A model generated the notes under the pieces. It was not told the DNA's origin. It did not search any database and saw nothing but the letters and a program-made list of their open reading frames with translations. This document shows, piece after piece, positions 37,217 through 50,756 of a DNA stretch of 64,000 bases (position 1 is its first letter; each line of letters starts with the position of its first letter). Source of the stretch: Pseudo-nitzschia pungens (Eukaryota > Bacillariophyta > Bacillariophyceae > Bacillariales > Bacillariaceae). Position numbers and translations under genes: made by a program. The DNA lies in assembly GCA_037355855.1 (NCBI GenBank), contig CM074764.1:4967664-5031663 (forward strand). The letters are read 5' to 3'.

Positions 37217-38089
37217 ATGAACACATCACCTATTAATTTACAAGAAGAGTACGCTAAAACTGAAATTGCAAAAATTTTAAATTTATTAGATGAAGAATTA
37301 GTTGGTTTAGCTCCAGTAAAATCAAGAATCCGAGAGATTGCCGCATTATTATTAATCGATAAATTACGACGTAATTTAGGTATTACATCAGCTAATCCAG
37401 GGTTACATATGTCTTTCACAGGTAGTCCGGGAACTGGTAAGACTACAGTAGGATTAAAAATGGCTGATATTTTATATCAATTAGGGTATATCGCGAAAGG
37501 TCATCTTTTAACCGTAACACGTGATGATTTAGTTGGACAATATATTGGTCACACAGCTCCAAAAACTAAGGAAGTTCTTAAAAAGGCAATGGGTGGAGTT
37601 TTATTTATTGATGAAGCTTACTACTTATACAAGCCTGATAATGAAAGAGATTATGGGGCAGAGGCAATTGAAATTTTATTGCAAGTTATGGAAAACCAAC
37701 GTGATGAATTAGTTGTTATTTTAGCTGGCTATAAAGAACCAATGGATAAATTTTATGATTCAAATCCAGGATTATCGTCACGTATTGCAAATCATATTGA
37801 TTTCCCTGATTATAGTGTAGATGAGTTACTACAAATTGCTAAAATTATGTTAGATGATCAACAATATAAATTAACTCCAGAAGCTGAAGTTGCATTATCA
37901 CAATATATTACGAAGCGAAAAGAAAAACCTTTATTTGCAAATGCAAGAAGTGTGAAAAATGCTTTAGATCGAGCTCGTATGCGTCAAGCAAATCGAATTT
38001 TTGATAGTCGTGGCCAAGTCTTAACTAAAAAAGAGTTAGTAAATTTAGAAGCCGAAGATATTTTACAAAGTACAGTTTTTAATGATTAA
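37217..38089 (+). CDS. cbbX: Red-type Rubisco activase CbbX (second copy)
   Basis: Intact 290-residue duplicate of 12840-13712. Confidence 0.96.
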   Translation: MNTSPINLQEEYAKTEIAKILNLLDEELVGLAPVKSRIREIAALLLIDKLRRNLGITSANPGLHMSFTGSPGTGKTTVGLKMADILYQLGYIAKGHLLTVTRDDLVGQYIGHTAPKTKEVLKKAMGGVLFIDEAYYLYKPDNERDYGAEAIEILLQVMENQRDELVVILAGYKEPMDKFYDSNPGLSSRIANHIDFPDYSVDELLQIAKIMLDDQQYKLTPEAEVALSQYITKRKEKPLFANARSVKNALDRARMRQANRIFDSRGQVLTKKELVNLEAEDILQSTVFND

Positions 38090-38104
38090 AGAATTTTAAA
38101 TATT

Positions 38105-39064
38105 ATGAGTTTATTAATTATTGGAGGAACAGGAACACTGGGTCGACAAATGGTTTTACAAGCTTTGTTAAAAGGTTACCCAGTTCGTTGTATGGTTCGT
38201 AACTTCCGAAAAGCAAATTTCTTGAAAGAATGGGGAGTTGAGTTAGTATATGGAGATTTAACAAAACCGGAAACATTACCACCTTGTTTTAAAGGAATTA
38301 CGGCTGTTATTGATGCGTCTACAAGTCGTCCAAATGAATTAGAATCATTAAAAAAAGTTGATTGGGATGGCAAAATAGCTTTAATTGATGCTGCAAAAGC
38401 AGCAAATATTCAACGCTTTATCTTTTTCTCTGCTCAAAATGTGGAGCAATTTGAAAATATTCCATTGATGAAATTAAAATATGGAATTGAAAAAAAATTG
38501 GAAGCTTCAAACATTCCATATACAATCTTTCGATTAACTGGTTTTTATCAAGGATTAATTGAACAGTATGCAATTCCAATTTTAGAAAATTTACCAATAT
38601 GGGTAACAAATGAAAATACTTATATTGCGTATATGGATACACAAGATATTGCAAAATTTAGTCTTCGATCTTTACAAATTCCACAAACAATCAATCAAAC
38701 CTTCTTCTTAAGTGGCTTAAAAGGTTGGGTTTCATCGGAAATTATTATGTTATGTGAGCAATTAGCTGGGCAAACTGCACGTGTTCAACGTGTTCCATTA
38801 ATTGTATTAAAATTAATTAGTAATTTCTTTGGATTTTTCGAGTGGGGTCAAAATATCAGTGATCGTCTAGCATTTGTTGAAATTTTAAATACCGAAAATA
38901 ATTTTTCAAAATCAACTTTTGATTTATATAAATTATTTAAAGTAGATTCAGATGAAATAGTGCAATTAGATGATTACTTCTTAGAATATTTTATTCGTTT
39001 ATTAAAACGTTTACGCGATATTAATTTTGAAGATGTTCAAAAACAACGAAATTTAATAATCTAG
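38105..39064 (+). CDS. ycf39: Ycf39 (second copy)
   Basis: Intact 319-residue duplicate of 13728-14687. Confidence 0.93.
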   Translation: MSLLIIGGTGTLGRQMVLQALLKGYPVRCMVRNFRKANFLKEWGVELVYGDLTKPETLPPCFKGITAVIDASTSRPNELESLKKVDWDGKIALIDAAKAANIQRFIFFSAQNVEQFENIPLMKLKYGIEKKLEASNIPYTIFRLTGFYQGLIEQYAIPILENLPIWVTNENTYIAYMDTQDIAKFSLRSLQIPQTINQTFFLSGLKGWVSSEIIMLCEQLAGQTARVQRVPLIVLKLISNFFGFFEWGQNISDRLAFVEILNTENNFSKSTFDLYKLFKVDSDEIVQLDDYFLEYFIRLLKRLRDINFEDVQKQRNLII

Positions 39065-39072
39065 ATTAAACA

Positions 39073-39431
39073 ATGAGATTTGGGACTACAAGTTATTTCT
39101 TAGGATTAGTCAAATTGACTGGCGATTTCAGAACATATTATGTACAACCGCAAAAAAAATAATGTTGTCTTTTGTGAAACTAGGTTAGCTCCGGCTCGAC
39201 CAAAAAGTACGAAACAAAAGCCTTTGACACGAGTTATGATCTATTTTTTTGGTGCATTGGGAACACAAGCACAAACTTATTATCAGAAAGGTGATTATGT
39301 CCTTGTTCAAGGGCGTTTAAAAATTTTGAAAAAAGCAACAGAATAAACCTGGAACACAGAGTTTATCGACCAAAGAATACCATTTAAATGTTTTTAAAAT
39401 GTCTTTAATTTGCCGTCCGGAAAAAGTTTGA
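39073..39431 (+). pseudogene. ycf41: ycf41, broken second copy
   Basis: Duplicate of 14696-15052 with one extra A in the run near 39152-39159 and one near 39330-39335. Both are homopolymer insertions. Confidence 0.88.
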
Positions 39432-39569
39432 GAATGCTATTTTCTGGTAAACTAAAGATCAGATATGAATGCAAATTTTTAGTCTTCTTCAAAAAAACTA
39501 AAAATAATTTAGAATCATTTTATTTTAGTATAATACATACTATTAAAAATAACTTTTAAGAAAAATAAA

Positions 39570-39687
39570 ATGCTAACTTTAAAAAATTTTAGTTTATACA
39601 ACGGTTATCTTCTTTGTCTCTTTATTTATTTTTGGACTTCTTTCAGGTGATCCATCAAGAAACCCAAATCGTAAAGATTTCGAATAA
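39570..39687 (+). pseudogene. psbI: psbI, broken second copy
   Basis: Duplicate of 15191-15307. One extra A after ATGCTAACTTT shifts the frame at codon 5. Confidence 0.9.
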
Positions 39688-39902
39688 TTTAAAGTCTATA
39701 TAGATGTTCGAACCTTTTTTATTATAAAATGGGTTCGAGCGTCCAATAATATTTATTTTTTATTTATTGCAAACTAATTCTAATTAATATATTAAACAAA
39801 AAATTTTTTTTAAACTACAGTAATATATATAGTAATAATTTTAGTTTTTTCTTTAAAATCGTTTACCAAAAATAAATTTAAAATTTAACTCAGTTACTAA
39901 TT

Positions 39903-40461
39903 ATGAAAACGTTTTAATATAATTGCTTCCTTTTTTGCATTATTATTAGTCTTTACTCCAAATCAAGCTTTTGCTGAGATCGGAGGATTAAAAAAATGTA
40001 GTGAGTCGCCAGCTTTTACAAAAAGATTAAATGGTAGTGTTAAAAAGTTAGAATTAAGAATGAAACAGTACGAAGCAGATTCACCTCCAGCTTTAGCACT
40101 ACAACAACAAATTGATCGAACTAAAGCTCGTTTTGATAAGTATAGTCGATCAGAATTATTATGTGGAACTGATGGTCTACCACATTTAATTGCAGATGGT
40201 AGATGGAGTCACGCTGCAGAATTCATTTTACCTGGTTTTGGATTCATCTATATTTCTGGTTGGATTGGTTGGGTTGGTCGTAAATATTTACGTGCAGTAA
40301 GTACAACTAAAAATCCAGCAGAAAATGAAATCATTATCAATGTTCCATTAGCTTTAAAAATTATGACTACAGGTTACATTTGGCCAATTTCAGCATGGCA
40401 AGAATTAATTAGTGGTGAGTTAGTAGCACCAGATAGTGAAGTGACTGTTTCACCTCGTTAA
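39903..40461 (+). pseudogene. psaF: psaF, broken second copy
   Basis: Duplicate of 15524-16081. One extra A right after the start (ATGAAAACG) disconnects the ATG from the rest, which is open from 40060 at an internal ATG. Confidence 0.9.
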
Positions 40462-40528
40462 TTTTTTAATGATCAACATGTTCAATATTATTTAACAATA
40501 GTAAATTATTTACTTTAACTTAATTTTT

Positions 40529-40655
40529 ATGGAAGACTTACAAAAATATTTATCAACTGCTCCTGTTCTTCTAACGATTTGGATGACATTTACCGCAGGT
40601 TTTATCATTGAGATTAATCGTTTTTTTCCCAGATATGTTAGGATTATATTTCTAG
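40529..40655 (+). pseudogene. psaJ: psaJ, broken second copy
   Basis: Duplicate of 16149-16274. One extra T in the run near 40620-40627 shifts the last dozen codons. Confidence 0.9.
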
Positions 40656-40974
40656 ATATGAAGAAAGTTAGATTTAAAATATTTAAATCTAACTTTCATT
40701 TTTAAAGTAATAGAAATTTCTGATAATATCATATTTAAATATAATAAAAATAAATTTAGTTTTTAATAGATTAAGAATACTATCAATAACCCTTTAAATC
40801 ATCAAGTACTTCTATGTTATAGGGATATGTTGGTCATTTTTAGAATATTTTGTGATAGTAAAAAATTTTTGGACAAGAGTACAAAAACTCTTGTCCAAAA
40901 ATTTAGAATCAATGTGAATAAATAACGTTTAAGTTAATTATTAGAAGTTAATCCTAGCACAATTACTAATAATA
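40656..40974. other. psaJ-rbcS intergenic region (second copy)
   Basis: Same two stem-loops as at 16275-16594, with one A fewer in the first loop. No gene. Confidence 0.75.
40863..40904 (-). terminator. Terminator of rbcL-rbcS (second copy)
   Basis: Same perfect 18-bp stem as at 16483-16524. Confidence 0.75.
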
Positions 40975-41394
40975 TTAGTAACGAGCACCTTCTGGATTAG
41001 CTTGAACACTGTATGATTTAATTGTGTATTGAATGAAACGACCTTCACGTTCTGTACGCTCTAAGTAGAAACCTGGTTCGTTTGCTGGACGGTTTGCGAT
41101 AAATGACATAACACAACTTTCAGTACCGTAACTTGCATCAAATGCGTTAATACGGATGTAACCAGCAGCACATGCTTTACGAGCTTCTTTTAATTCGAAC
41201 ATTACAGATGCAGAATCTTTAATATCGAATAAAGGTAAACCCCATAATTCCCAGTAACTATTACGTGGGTGTGGATCATCTGTCCATTCAACGTTCATTG
41301 CTAAACCGCGGCTAATAGCGTAAGCAATTTGCTTTTCAATTTGTTCATCAGTTAAATCTGGTAAGAACGAGAAACAACCTTGTGTAAGTCTCAC
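40975..41394 (-). CDS. rbcS: Rubisco small subunit (second copy)
   Basis: Intact 139-residue duplicate of 16595-17014, again with the GTG start. Confidence 0.96.
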   Translation of the reverse strand: MRLTQGCFSFLPDLTDEQIEKQIAYAISRGLAMNVEWTDDPHPRNSYWELWGLPLFDIKDSASVMFELKEARKACAAGYIRINAFDASYGTESCVMSFIANRPANEPGFYLERTEREGRFIQYTIKSYSVQANPEGARY

Positions 41395-41431
41395 TATTCA
41401 AATACTCCTTTAATTTTTTAAAAGTAATTTA

Positions 41432-43216
<1,785 letters not shown>

Positions 43217-44385
43217 ATGATTAACCAATCAAATAAAGTTTTAAATACCAATATTACTAAATTGGTAAATAAAACCTACCAATATGGATTTTCAACAAAT
43301 ATTGAAAAAGATATTATTAAGAAAGGACTAAATGAACAAACGGTTACCTTGATTTCAAAGAAAAAACAAGAACCAGAATTTTTGTTAGAATTTCGTTTAA
43401 AGGCATACAAAAGATGGAAACAAATGTCTGAGCCTGAATGGGCTTATTTAAAATTTCCACAAATTAATTATCAAGAAATTGTTTATTATTCCGCGCCTAA
43501 ATCTAAAAAGAAATTACAAGATTTAAATGAAGTTGATCCAGAATTACTGCAAACTTTTGAAAAATTAGGAATTTCATTAACGGAACAAAAACGATTAGCA
43601 AATGTTGCTGTTGATGTGGTATTCGATAGTGTTTTCAGTAGGAACAACATTTCAAGATGAATTAAGTAAATATGGAATTATTTTTTCATCAATTTCAGAA
43701 GCGGTTCATCATTCACCTGAATTAATTAAAAAATACTTAGGTTCAGTTGTACCAATTGGAGATAATTATTTTTCGGCATTAAATTCGGCGGTATTTACGG
43801 ATGGATCGTTTTGTTATATTCCCGAGGATACAATTTGTCCATTAGATATTTCTACATATTTTAGAATCAATGATGAAAATTCAGGACAGTTTGAACGCAC
43901 ATTATTAATTGCTGAAAAAAAATAGCCAAGTTAATTATTTAGAAGGTTGTACTGCTCCTCAGTATGATACCAATCAACTTCATGCAGCTGTTGTTGAATT
44001 AGTAGCTTTAGAAAATGCCACAATTAAATATTCAACAGTTCAGAATTGGTATTCAGGAAATGAATATGGTAAGGGGGGAATTTATAACTTTGTGACTAAA
44101 CGTGGTTTATGTGCTGGAGCCAATTCAAAAATTTCCTGGACACAAGTTGAAACGGGATCTGCAATCACATGGAAATACCCAAGTTGTGTTTTAATGGGTG
44201 ATAACTCACAAGGTGAGTTTTATTCCGTTGCATTAACGAATAATTATCAGCAAGCGGATACGGGAACAAAAATGATGCATATTGGTAAAAATTCACGAAG
44301 TCGAATTATCTCCAAAGGTATTTCTGCTGGTAAATCTAAAAATAGTTACCGTGGATTTGTAAATGTATTGAATAAGGCTCATGGT
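43217..44385 (+). pseudogene. sufB: sufB, broken and truncated second copy
   Basis: Duplicate of 18837 onward. One extra T near 43631-43634 and one extra A in the run near 43915-43921 split the frame into three parts. The last 98 or so codons are lost in the second gap. Confidence 0.9.
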
Positions 44386-44885
44386 NNNNNNNNNNNNNNN
44401 NNNNNNNNNNNNNNNNNNNNNNNNNNNNNNNNNNNNNNNNNNNNNNNNNNNNNNNNNNNNNNNNNNNNNNNNNNNNNNNNNNNNNNNNNNNNNNNNNNNN
44501 NNNNNNNNNNNNNNNNNNNNNNNNNNNNNNNNNNNNNNNNNNNNNNNNNNNNNNNNNNNNNNNNNNNNNNNNNNNNNNNNNNNNNNNNNNNNNNNNNNNN
44601 NNNNNNNNNNNNNNNNNNNNNNNNNNNNNNNNNNNNNNNNNNNNNNNNNNNNNNNNNNNNNNNNNNNNNNNNNNNNNNNNNNNNNNNNNNNNNNNNNNNN
44701 NNNNNNNNNNNNNNNNNNNNNNNNNNNNNNNNNNNNNNNNNNNNNNNNNNNNNNNNNNNNNNNNNNNNNNNNNNNNNNNNNNNNNNNNNNNNNNNNNNNN
44801 NNNNNNNNNNNNNNNNNNNNNNNNNNNNNNNNNNNNNNNNNNNNNNNNNNNNNNNNNNNNNNNNNNNNNNNNNNNNNNNNNNNNN
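44386..44885. other. Assembly gap (500 N)
   Basis: A second placeholder gap of exactly 500 N, joining the duplicated contig to contig 3. Confidence 0.99.
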
Positions 44886-45055
44886 ATATTAAGAAATTAT
44901 TTTCAATTAACAGTAGTTTTAGAATACTCCTCGAAAACTATAAATAAAAAGTAGATTCGAATTATTGGCTAGAATTATCATAGAGTGGTTTTGTCACAAA
45001 AGATTATTAGGAAAATATCATCTTTTTGCAACAAAATTTTTTAACTTAGAGATAC

Positions 45056-46085
45056 TTACAAGTTAAAAATTCTATAGGTTGCGAAAACCGTTTCAAATTG
45101 TTTATGCAAAACCCACCCATAACTATTGGTAAGCCTTTTCCTAAGAAATTCACTCCTAAATAACAAATCCAAATTACGAAGAATCCTAAACCACCTAAAG
45201 GATTGCTGTTTTTTTTTTCCTTCCCATCCTTTGTAATACGTGCAAATGAAGATAATAAGTAGCAAATACTAACCATGTAATTAATGCCCATGTTTCTTTG
45301 GGATCCCAACTCCAGTAAAGAACCCCAAGCTTCATTTGCCCAAACACCCACCAGAGATAATGCCAATTGTTTAAAAATGGAAAAACCTAATCCAATAATA
45401 CGATAACTCCAGTTATCAATACTCTGTAATAATTTTAATTCCCAAAGTCTGAAACTTCAGAGTCCCCCCCCCCCCCCCCGGCAACTTCAGAAGATGAGAA
45501 ATTAATTTGGCTTCATAATAATCTAACATACATTATAAAACCCTGATGAAGAGTTATCTATTGATTTTAAATCGTCTCTTTATAGCCAGAAATTACTAAA
45601 AATAAGATACATAGAAGAGAAACCCATAATTAGTGTTCCATAACTTAATAACATCATACTTACATGCATCATCAACCAATTAGATTGTAAGGCCGGAAAC
45701 TAAAGGGGCTAGATTTCTGCATTTCGGGTGAAAGTGTTAAATTCGCAAATCCACTAATTAATAATGTAATTGGAATAACGATAGCACCAATTAACCGACT
45801 ACTTGTTTTTGTTTCAATATACAAATAAACCGCTAATAAGATCATGTTAAAAAAAAGTAAAGATTTCATATAAATTACTTAATGGGAAATAACCCGCTAC
45901 GATCCAACGAGAGCAAAGAATAAAAATAGAGACACAGTAGCAAGACTTGTACTGATTCGACCTACTGTCGATAAAGAAGATTTATCATTAAAGAATAATA
46001 AATTAACCCAATAAATTACCATTGCAAAAAGTAAAATAGCAAAAACAGCATTTGATAACGCGTTTTGAATTTCATTCCAATCCAT
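45056..46085 (-). CDS. ccsA: Cytochrome c biogenesis protein CcsA, multiply frameshifted
   Basis: CcsA (Ycf5) attaches haem to apocytochromes f and c6 together with Ccs1. The N-terminus is clear from 46085 ([18 protein letters not shown]). The middle part ([19 protein letters not shown]) follows in another frame. The haem-handling WANEAWGS motif and the C-terminal [13 protein letters not shown] are split over two or three frames down to 45056. A run of 16 C at 45464-45479 and other indels show very poor consensus close to the contig end. The gene itself is likely intact in the organism. Confidence 0.88.
45464..45479. other. Run of 16 C inside ccsA
   Basis: A pure C run in otherwise AT-rich coding sequence, with frame breaks around it. 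Most probably a consensus or base-calling artefact. Confidence 0.8.
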
Positions 46086-46193
46086 GAAATTTCTCCAATA
46101 AAATTTTTTTGTGTAAATTGTAATACGCTTTTATTATTGTACCACAAAATGATCAAATTATATTGAAGTATAAAACATATCTAAGAATTTACG

Positions 46194-46223
46194 TTGACAT
46201 TCATTTCGGTATGACGTTATTAT
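46194..46223 (+). promoter_or_regulatory. Candidate promoter of rps6
   Basis: TTGACA (46194-46199), an 18-base spacer and TATTAT (46218-46223), about 30 bases before the rps6 ATG in the divergent ccsA-rps6 spacer. Confidence 0.55.
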
Positions 46224-46254
46224 CAATTTACTTTTAATTAAAAATTATTATTGT

Positions 46255-46555
46255 ATGGCAGTGCAAAGAGACTATGAGATAATGATTCTTTTAACAGAAG
46301 AATTTAATGACAGTGAACTAAAAAACGTGGGTATTTAATTATGCCAAAAATTTACGAAAGTTTAACGTATCGGATATTTCTGTAATTTCACGTGGAAAAC
46401 ATAATTTGGCTTATTCAATTGTTAATAAAACAAAAGGAAATTATATTCAATTGAATTTCTCAAGTATGCCAAAATATATCAACAATTTTGCTAATACTTT
46501 AAAATTAGATTCACATGTTTTACGATTCTTAATCTTTAATAAAGAAACCAATTAA
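46255..46555 (+). CDS. rps6: 30S ribosomal protein S6, frameshifted
   Basis: Ribosomal protein S6 of about 99 residues when read through. It starts MAVQRDYEIMILLTEEFND. The frame breaks just after, around 46318-46365, where the AAAAAACGTGGG region has lost or gained bases. It then continues as DISVISRGKHNLAYSIV to FLIFNKETN. The order of S6 secondary structure (strand, helix, strands) fits. The break is probably error, as elsewhere on this contig. Confidence 0.85.
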
Positions 46556-46570
46556 TACAATTGGTTTTTT
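46546..46570 (+). terminator. Terminator of rps6
   Basis: AACCAATT (46546-46553) pairs with AATTGGTT followed by a T-run. The stem overlaps the last codons. Confidence 0.75.
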
Positions 46571-46697
46571 ATTAGAATAAACTTACCTATTTAAATTAGT
46601 TTATTGAGGCAACATGGGAATTTTACCTTAAATAAATTGTTGTAATCTGAAATATTATATGTTATACTTTTAACATCATACTCAGGTATGTGTACTG

Positions 46698-46769
46698 TCC
46701 TCAGTAGCTCAGTGGTAGAGCAATCGGCTGTTAACCGATTGGCCGTAGGTTCAAGTCCTACCTGGGGAG
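46698..46769 (+). tRNA. trnN: tRNA-Asn (GUU)
   Basis: A 72-nt tRNA. The acceptor stem TCCTCAG pairs with CTGGGGA, the D-arm is TAGCTCAGTGGTAGAGC, the anticodon loop CTGTTAA gives GUU and the T-loop is GTTCAAGTC. It lies 19 bases before thiG. Confidence 0.95.
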
Positions 46770-46788
46770 TAAAAAAACTAAATATTCT

Positions 46789-47598
46789 ATGATAAATAAC
46801 TCTGATAAATTAAAGATTGGCGACAAGACCTTTACATCAAGATTAATGTTAGGAACTGGGAAATACAAAACAACAAAAGATGGGATTGATAGTATTTCTA
46901 GTAGTGAATGTGAAATTGTGACTGTAGCGATTCGACGCTTACCAACAAATTTAAAACATGATACAACGAACTTTTTAAATCATTTAGATTGGAATAAACA
47001 TTGGTTATTACCAAATACAGCAGGCTCCCAAACAGCAGATGAAGCTATTCGAATGGCCTTTTTAGGGCACGAATTAGCTTGCCGCCTTGGGCAAGAAGAT
47101 AATTTTTTTGTCAAATTAGAAGTAATTTCAGATCCAAAATATTTACTACCCGATCCAATTGGAACTTTAAAAGCTGCTGAATTTTTAATAAAAAAAGGTT
47201 TTACTGTATTACCTTATATTAATGCTGACCCTATGTTGGCATTACACTTAGAAGATTTAGGGTGTGCGACTGTGATGCCATTAGGTTCTCCTATTGGCTC
47301 CGGACAAGGTTTAGCAAATTTGACAAACATTAAAATTATTGTTGAAAATGCCCAAGTTCCAGTAATTGTTGATGCTGGAATAGGAACAACTAGTGAAGCA
47401 ACCATGGCAATGGAGTTAGGCGTTGATGGAGTTTTATTAAATACGGCCGTTGCGCAAGCTAAAAATCCAGCGCAAATGGCTTACGCTATGAATTTAGGAG
47501 TCAAAGCCGGACGCTTAACTTATTTAGCCGGTCGAATGGAGAAAAAACATTATGCAACTGCAAGCTCTCCACTTACTAATATTAGTACATTATTATAA
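46789..47598 (+). CDS. thiG: Thiazole synthase ThiG
   Basis: A 269-residue ThiG, which makes the thiazole phosphate moiety of thiamine from deoxyxylulose 5-phosphate, dehydroglycine and ThiS thiocarboxylate. The N-terminal [12 protein letters not shown] is typical. The Schiff-base Lys is Lys109 in [10 protein letters not shown]. The phosphate-binding stretch is [12 protein letters not shown], followed by [20 protein letters not shown]. thiS is not seen nearby. Confidence 0.96.
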   Translation: MINNSDKLKIGDKTFTSRLMLGTGKYKTTKDGIDSISSSECEIVTVAIRRLPTNLKHDTTNFLNHLDWNKHWLLPNTAGSQTADEAIRMAFLGHELACRLGQEDNFFVKLEVISDPKYLLPDPIGTLKAAEFLIKKGFTVLPYINADPMLALHLEDLGCATVMPLGSPIGSGQGLANLTNIKIIVENAQVPVIVDAGIGTTSEATMAMELGVDGVLLNTAVAQAKNPAQMAYAMNLGVKAGRLTYLAGRMEKKHYATASSPLTNISTLL

Positions 47599-47630
47599 GA
47601 ATTTATGTATAATAACTAATGGGTGGTAAG

Positions 47631-47660
47631 ACTGACTCACCCTTAATTAATTAAGTCAGT
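47631..47660 (+). terminator. Weak stem-loop after thiG
   Basis: ACTGACT pairs with AGTCAGT across a loop that contains the palindrome TTAATTAATTAA. Confidence 0.4.
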
Positions 47661-47725
47661 AGTATAATAAATAAGTGAATAGAAACTAACGCAGATTTTT
47701 AAATAACTACAACTAATTAATTATT

Positions 47726-50581
47726 ATGTTTGAAAAATTTACTGAAGGTGCGATTAAAGTTATCATGTTATCGCAAGAAGAAGCACGACGAATGGGCCAT
47801 AACTTTGTTGGAACTGAACAACTTTTATTAGGGGTAATTGGTCAACGACATGGTATTGGTGCTCGAGCTTTAAAAAAGATAAAAGTTACTTTAAAAAAAA
47901 CTAGAAAAGAAATTGAATTGTATATTGGACGTGGTACAGGATTTGTTGCTTCTGAAATTCCTTTTACACCAAGAGCAAAACGTGTTCTAGAAATGGCGGT
48001 TCATGAAGGAAAAGATTTAGGACAAAATTTTGTTGGTACGGAACACATCTTATTAGCTCTTATTGCTGAACCTGATGGTGTTGCACGACGCACATTGGAC
48101 AAAATGCGTGTTAATCTTCCTAATCTAAGAAATTTAGTTTTAGCCTATATTGAAGAAACGCAAGAGGAAATGCTACGTCCATTATCACAAGCTGAAAAAT
48201 ACTTATTAGAACGTGAGAGACGTGGTAGTCAAACTCCAACATTGGATGAGTATGCTGAAAATATTAGTAAAGAAGCAGTGGATGGCGAGTTAGATCCAGT
48301 TATTGGACGAGAACAAGAAATTGATAATGTAATTGCAACTCTAGCTCGTCGAAGAAAAAACAATCCAGTTTTAATCGGTGAACCTGGGGTTGGTAAAACT
48401 GCAGTTGCAGAAGGATTAGCGCAATTAATTTTAACAGAAAAAGGGCCAAACTTCTTAGATGGCAGTATTATCATGGCGTTAGATTTAGGCTCAATTTTAG
48501 CTGGTACTAAATATCGTGGTGAATTTGAAGAACGTTTAAAACGAATTGTTGAAGAGGCGCAAAATGAGCGTTCAGTTATTGTAGTTATTGATGAAATTCA
48601 TACATTAGTTGGAGCTGGTGCAGCCGAAGGCGCTGTAGATGCTGCAAACATTTTAAAACCAGCTTTAGCACGTGGTAAATTCCGTTGTATTGGAGCAACT
48701 ACAAACGAAGAATATCGTAAATATATTGAGCGTGATGCAGCTTTAGAACGTCGTTTCCAACCTGTTCGTGTAGATGAGCCAAGTGTTGGTACAACAATTG
48801 AAATCTTACGTGGTTTAAGATCCAAATTTGAACAACATCATGCATTAAGCTATCATGATAAAGCGTTAGAACAAGCAGCTATTCTTTCAAATAAATATAT
48901 TGCAGATCGTTTCTTACCAGATAAAGCAATTGATGTTATCGATGAAGCAGCAGCTCGTGTTCGATTAGAAAATAGACGATTACCAAAAGGTTTACAAATC
49001 TTATTAACAGAATTACAAGATACACTAAAAGATAAAGAAGAGTGTGTTAAAGATCATGATTTTGATGCCGCAAGACAGTTGGTAGATCATGAAATCGAAG
49101 TGCGAACACATATTCGTATCATGAAAAAATCAGCAGCAGCTCAGAAAAAACGATTAGGCATTGTGAGAGAAGATATCGACATTGTTAATGAAAATGACAT
49201 TGCAAATGTAATTTCAAATTGGACTGGGGTTCCCGTAAATAAACTTACAGGTTCTGAATCAGAACGATTAATGAAAATGGAAGAAGAGCTTCATAAACGA
49301 CTTATTGGTCAAGATCATGCCGTAACGTCAGTTTCCAAAGCGGTTCGTCGTGCCCGAGTAGGCTTAAATGATCCAAATCGTCCAATTGCAAGTTTTATCT
49401 TTGCGGGACCAACGGGTGTTGGAAAAACGGAATTAACAAAAGCATTATCAGACTACATGTTTAGTACAGATATGATTCGATTAGATATGTCTGAATTTAT
49501 GGAAAAACATACGGTAGCTAAATTAATTGGTTCACCTCCAGGTTATGTAGGTTATAACGAAGGTGGTTTATTAACAGAAGCTGTTCGTTCAACTCCATAT
49601 ACTGTAGTATTATTTGATGAGGTTGAAAAAGCTCATCCGGATGTTTTCAATTTATTATTACAAATTTTAGATGATGGTCGTTTATCTGATTCAAAAGGTC
49701 GTGTTGTAGATTTTACAAATACCTTAATTATCATGACAACGAATTTAGGATCTAAGATTATTGAACGTGAAAGTGGAATTAAAACCAAATTACAACAAGG
49801 TGATGATAGAAAGTTTAAAGTAACTCCTGATGCTGTTTTAGGGTGGGAACCAAGACCGGAACCTGCTACAGATCCAAAAGTTTTTGGGCGTATTAAATCA
49901 TTAGTACATGAAGAACTTAAAAATTTCTTCCGTCCAGAATTCTTAAACCGTATTGATGAGATTATTGTATTCAACCATTTAACACGTCTTGATCTTTGGA
50001 GAATTTGTGGATTAATGATTAACCAAATTAAAACACGATTAGCAGATAAAGAATTAGAATTAGTAGTTACATTCCCGGTTCAAGCCTTTTTAACTGATGA
50101 AGGTTATGACCCACTTTATGGGGCTAGACCATTACGACGTTCGATCTCTAAATATTTAGAAGATACGTTAGCAGAACAATGTTTATCGCAAACTCTATTC
50201 CCAAATACTAAAATTATTGTTCGTCGTAAACGAGTAGAAGATAGTATTTTAACTTATACAAATGAATTGGAAGTAGAAATCAATTTTGATAACGTCGATC
50301 GTCGTTTCTTCGAAGAAGGTGGTTCAGAAGGAGCTGTAACTAATGCTAGCAATGCTTTAACAGATGCACCTACTGATAAATCATCAGATTCAATTAATCC
50401 ATCTAGTGACCAAGATGATGATCAAAAAGAAAGTGCATGGCAAAAAGCTAAAAGAAAGTATAACGAACGAAAAGAGAAACGCTCACAGGACAAAAAAGCA
50501 AGAAAATTTAAAATTCCAAGAGCAGAAGGTGAAGACAAGGGTGGTATTTTTGGCTCTAGAAAAAAAATAGATGAAGAGTAG
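47726..50581 (+). CDS. clpC: Clp protease ATPase ClpC
   Basis: A 951-residue Hsp100 unfoldase that feeds substrates to ClpP and drives protein import in the stroma. An N-terminal double Clp-N repeat spans about residues 1-145. The first AAA+ domain has GEPGVGKT near 218. A UVR-containing middle region ([16 protein letters not shown]) lies near 445. The second AAA+ domain has GPTGVGKT near 560. After about residue 865 there is an Asp/Ser-rich linker and then a Lys/Arg-rich tail ending [10 protein letters not shown], longer than in plant and bacterial ClpC. It ends just before a 76-bp palindrome. Confidence 0.97.
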   Translation: MFEKFTEGAIKVIMLSQEEARRMGHNFVGTEQLLLGVIGQRHGIGARALKKIKVTLKKTRKEIELYIGRGTGFVASEIPFTPRAKRVLEMAVHEGKDLGQNFVGTEHILLALIAEPDGVARRTLDKMRVNLPNLRNLVLAYIEETQEEMLRPLSQAEKYLLERERRGSQTPTLDEYAENISKEAVDGELDPVIGREQEIDNVIATLARRRKNNPVLIGEPGVGKTAVAEGLAQLILTEKGPNFLDGSIIMALDLGSILAGTKYRGEFEERLKRIVEEAQNERSVIVVIDEIHTLVGAGAAEGAVDAANILKPALARGKFRCIGATTNEEYRKYIERDAALERRFQPVRVDEPSVGTTIEILRGLRSKFEQHHALSYHDKALEQAAILSNKYIADRFLPDKAIDVIDEAAARVRLENRRLPKGLQILLTELQDTLKDKEECVKDHDFDAARQLVDHEIEVRTHIRIMKKSAAAQKKRLGIVREDIDIVNENDIANVISNWTGVPVNKLTGSESERLMKMEEELHKRLIGQDHAVTSVSKAVRRARVGLNDPNRPIASFIFAGPTGVGKTELTKALSDYMFSTDMIRLDMSEFMEKHTVAKLIGSPPGYVGYNEGGLLTEAVRSTPYTVVLFDEVEKAHPDVFNLLLQILDDGRLSDSKGRVVDFTNTLIIMTTNLGSKIIERESGIKTKLQQGDDRKFKVTPDAVLGWEPRPEPATDPKVFGRIKSLVHEELKNFFRPEFLNRIDEIIVFNHLTRLDLWRICGLMINQIKTRLADKELELVVTFPVQAFLTDEGYDPLYGARPLRRSISKYLEDTLAEQCLSQTLFPNTKIIVRRKRVEDSILTYTNELEVEINFDNVDRRFFEEGGSEGAVTNASNALTDAPTDKSSDSINPSSDQDDDQKESAWQKAKRKYNERKEKRSQDKKARKFKIPRAEGEDKGGIFGSRKKIDEE

Positions 50582-50601
50582 TTAAAATTAACTATAAAAA
50601 C

Positions 50602-50677
50602 TTGAAATAATAAATCACGACTTTGAAATAAAAAATAACGTTATTTTTTATTTCAAAGTCGTGATTTATTATTTCAA
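50602..50677. terminator. Perfect 76-bp palindrome after clpC
   Basis: Two 38-base arms with no unpaired loop, centred on AACGTT (axis between 50639 and 50640). It starts 21 bases after the clpC stop. As RNA it would form a long hairpin with a minimal loop and could end or protect the clpC transcript. Its perfection and zero spacing are unusual. Confidence 0.7.
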
Positions 50678-50756
50678 AAACTATTACTATTAATACTTGA
50701 CTTTTAAAACAAATTAGTATAAGATTGTTAAAAGTATATTCATATAAAAAATAATA

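Noticed and set aside
48229..49974. Minus-strand frames inside clpC
   Set aside because: Shadows of the conserved AAA+ domains, with no homology or start signals.
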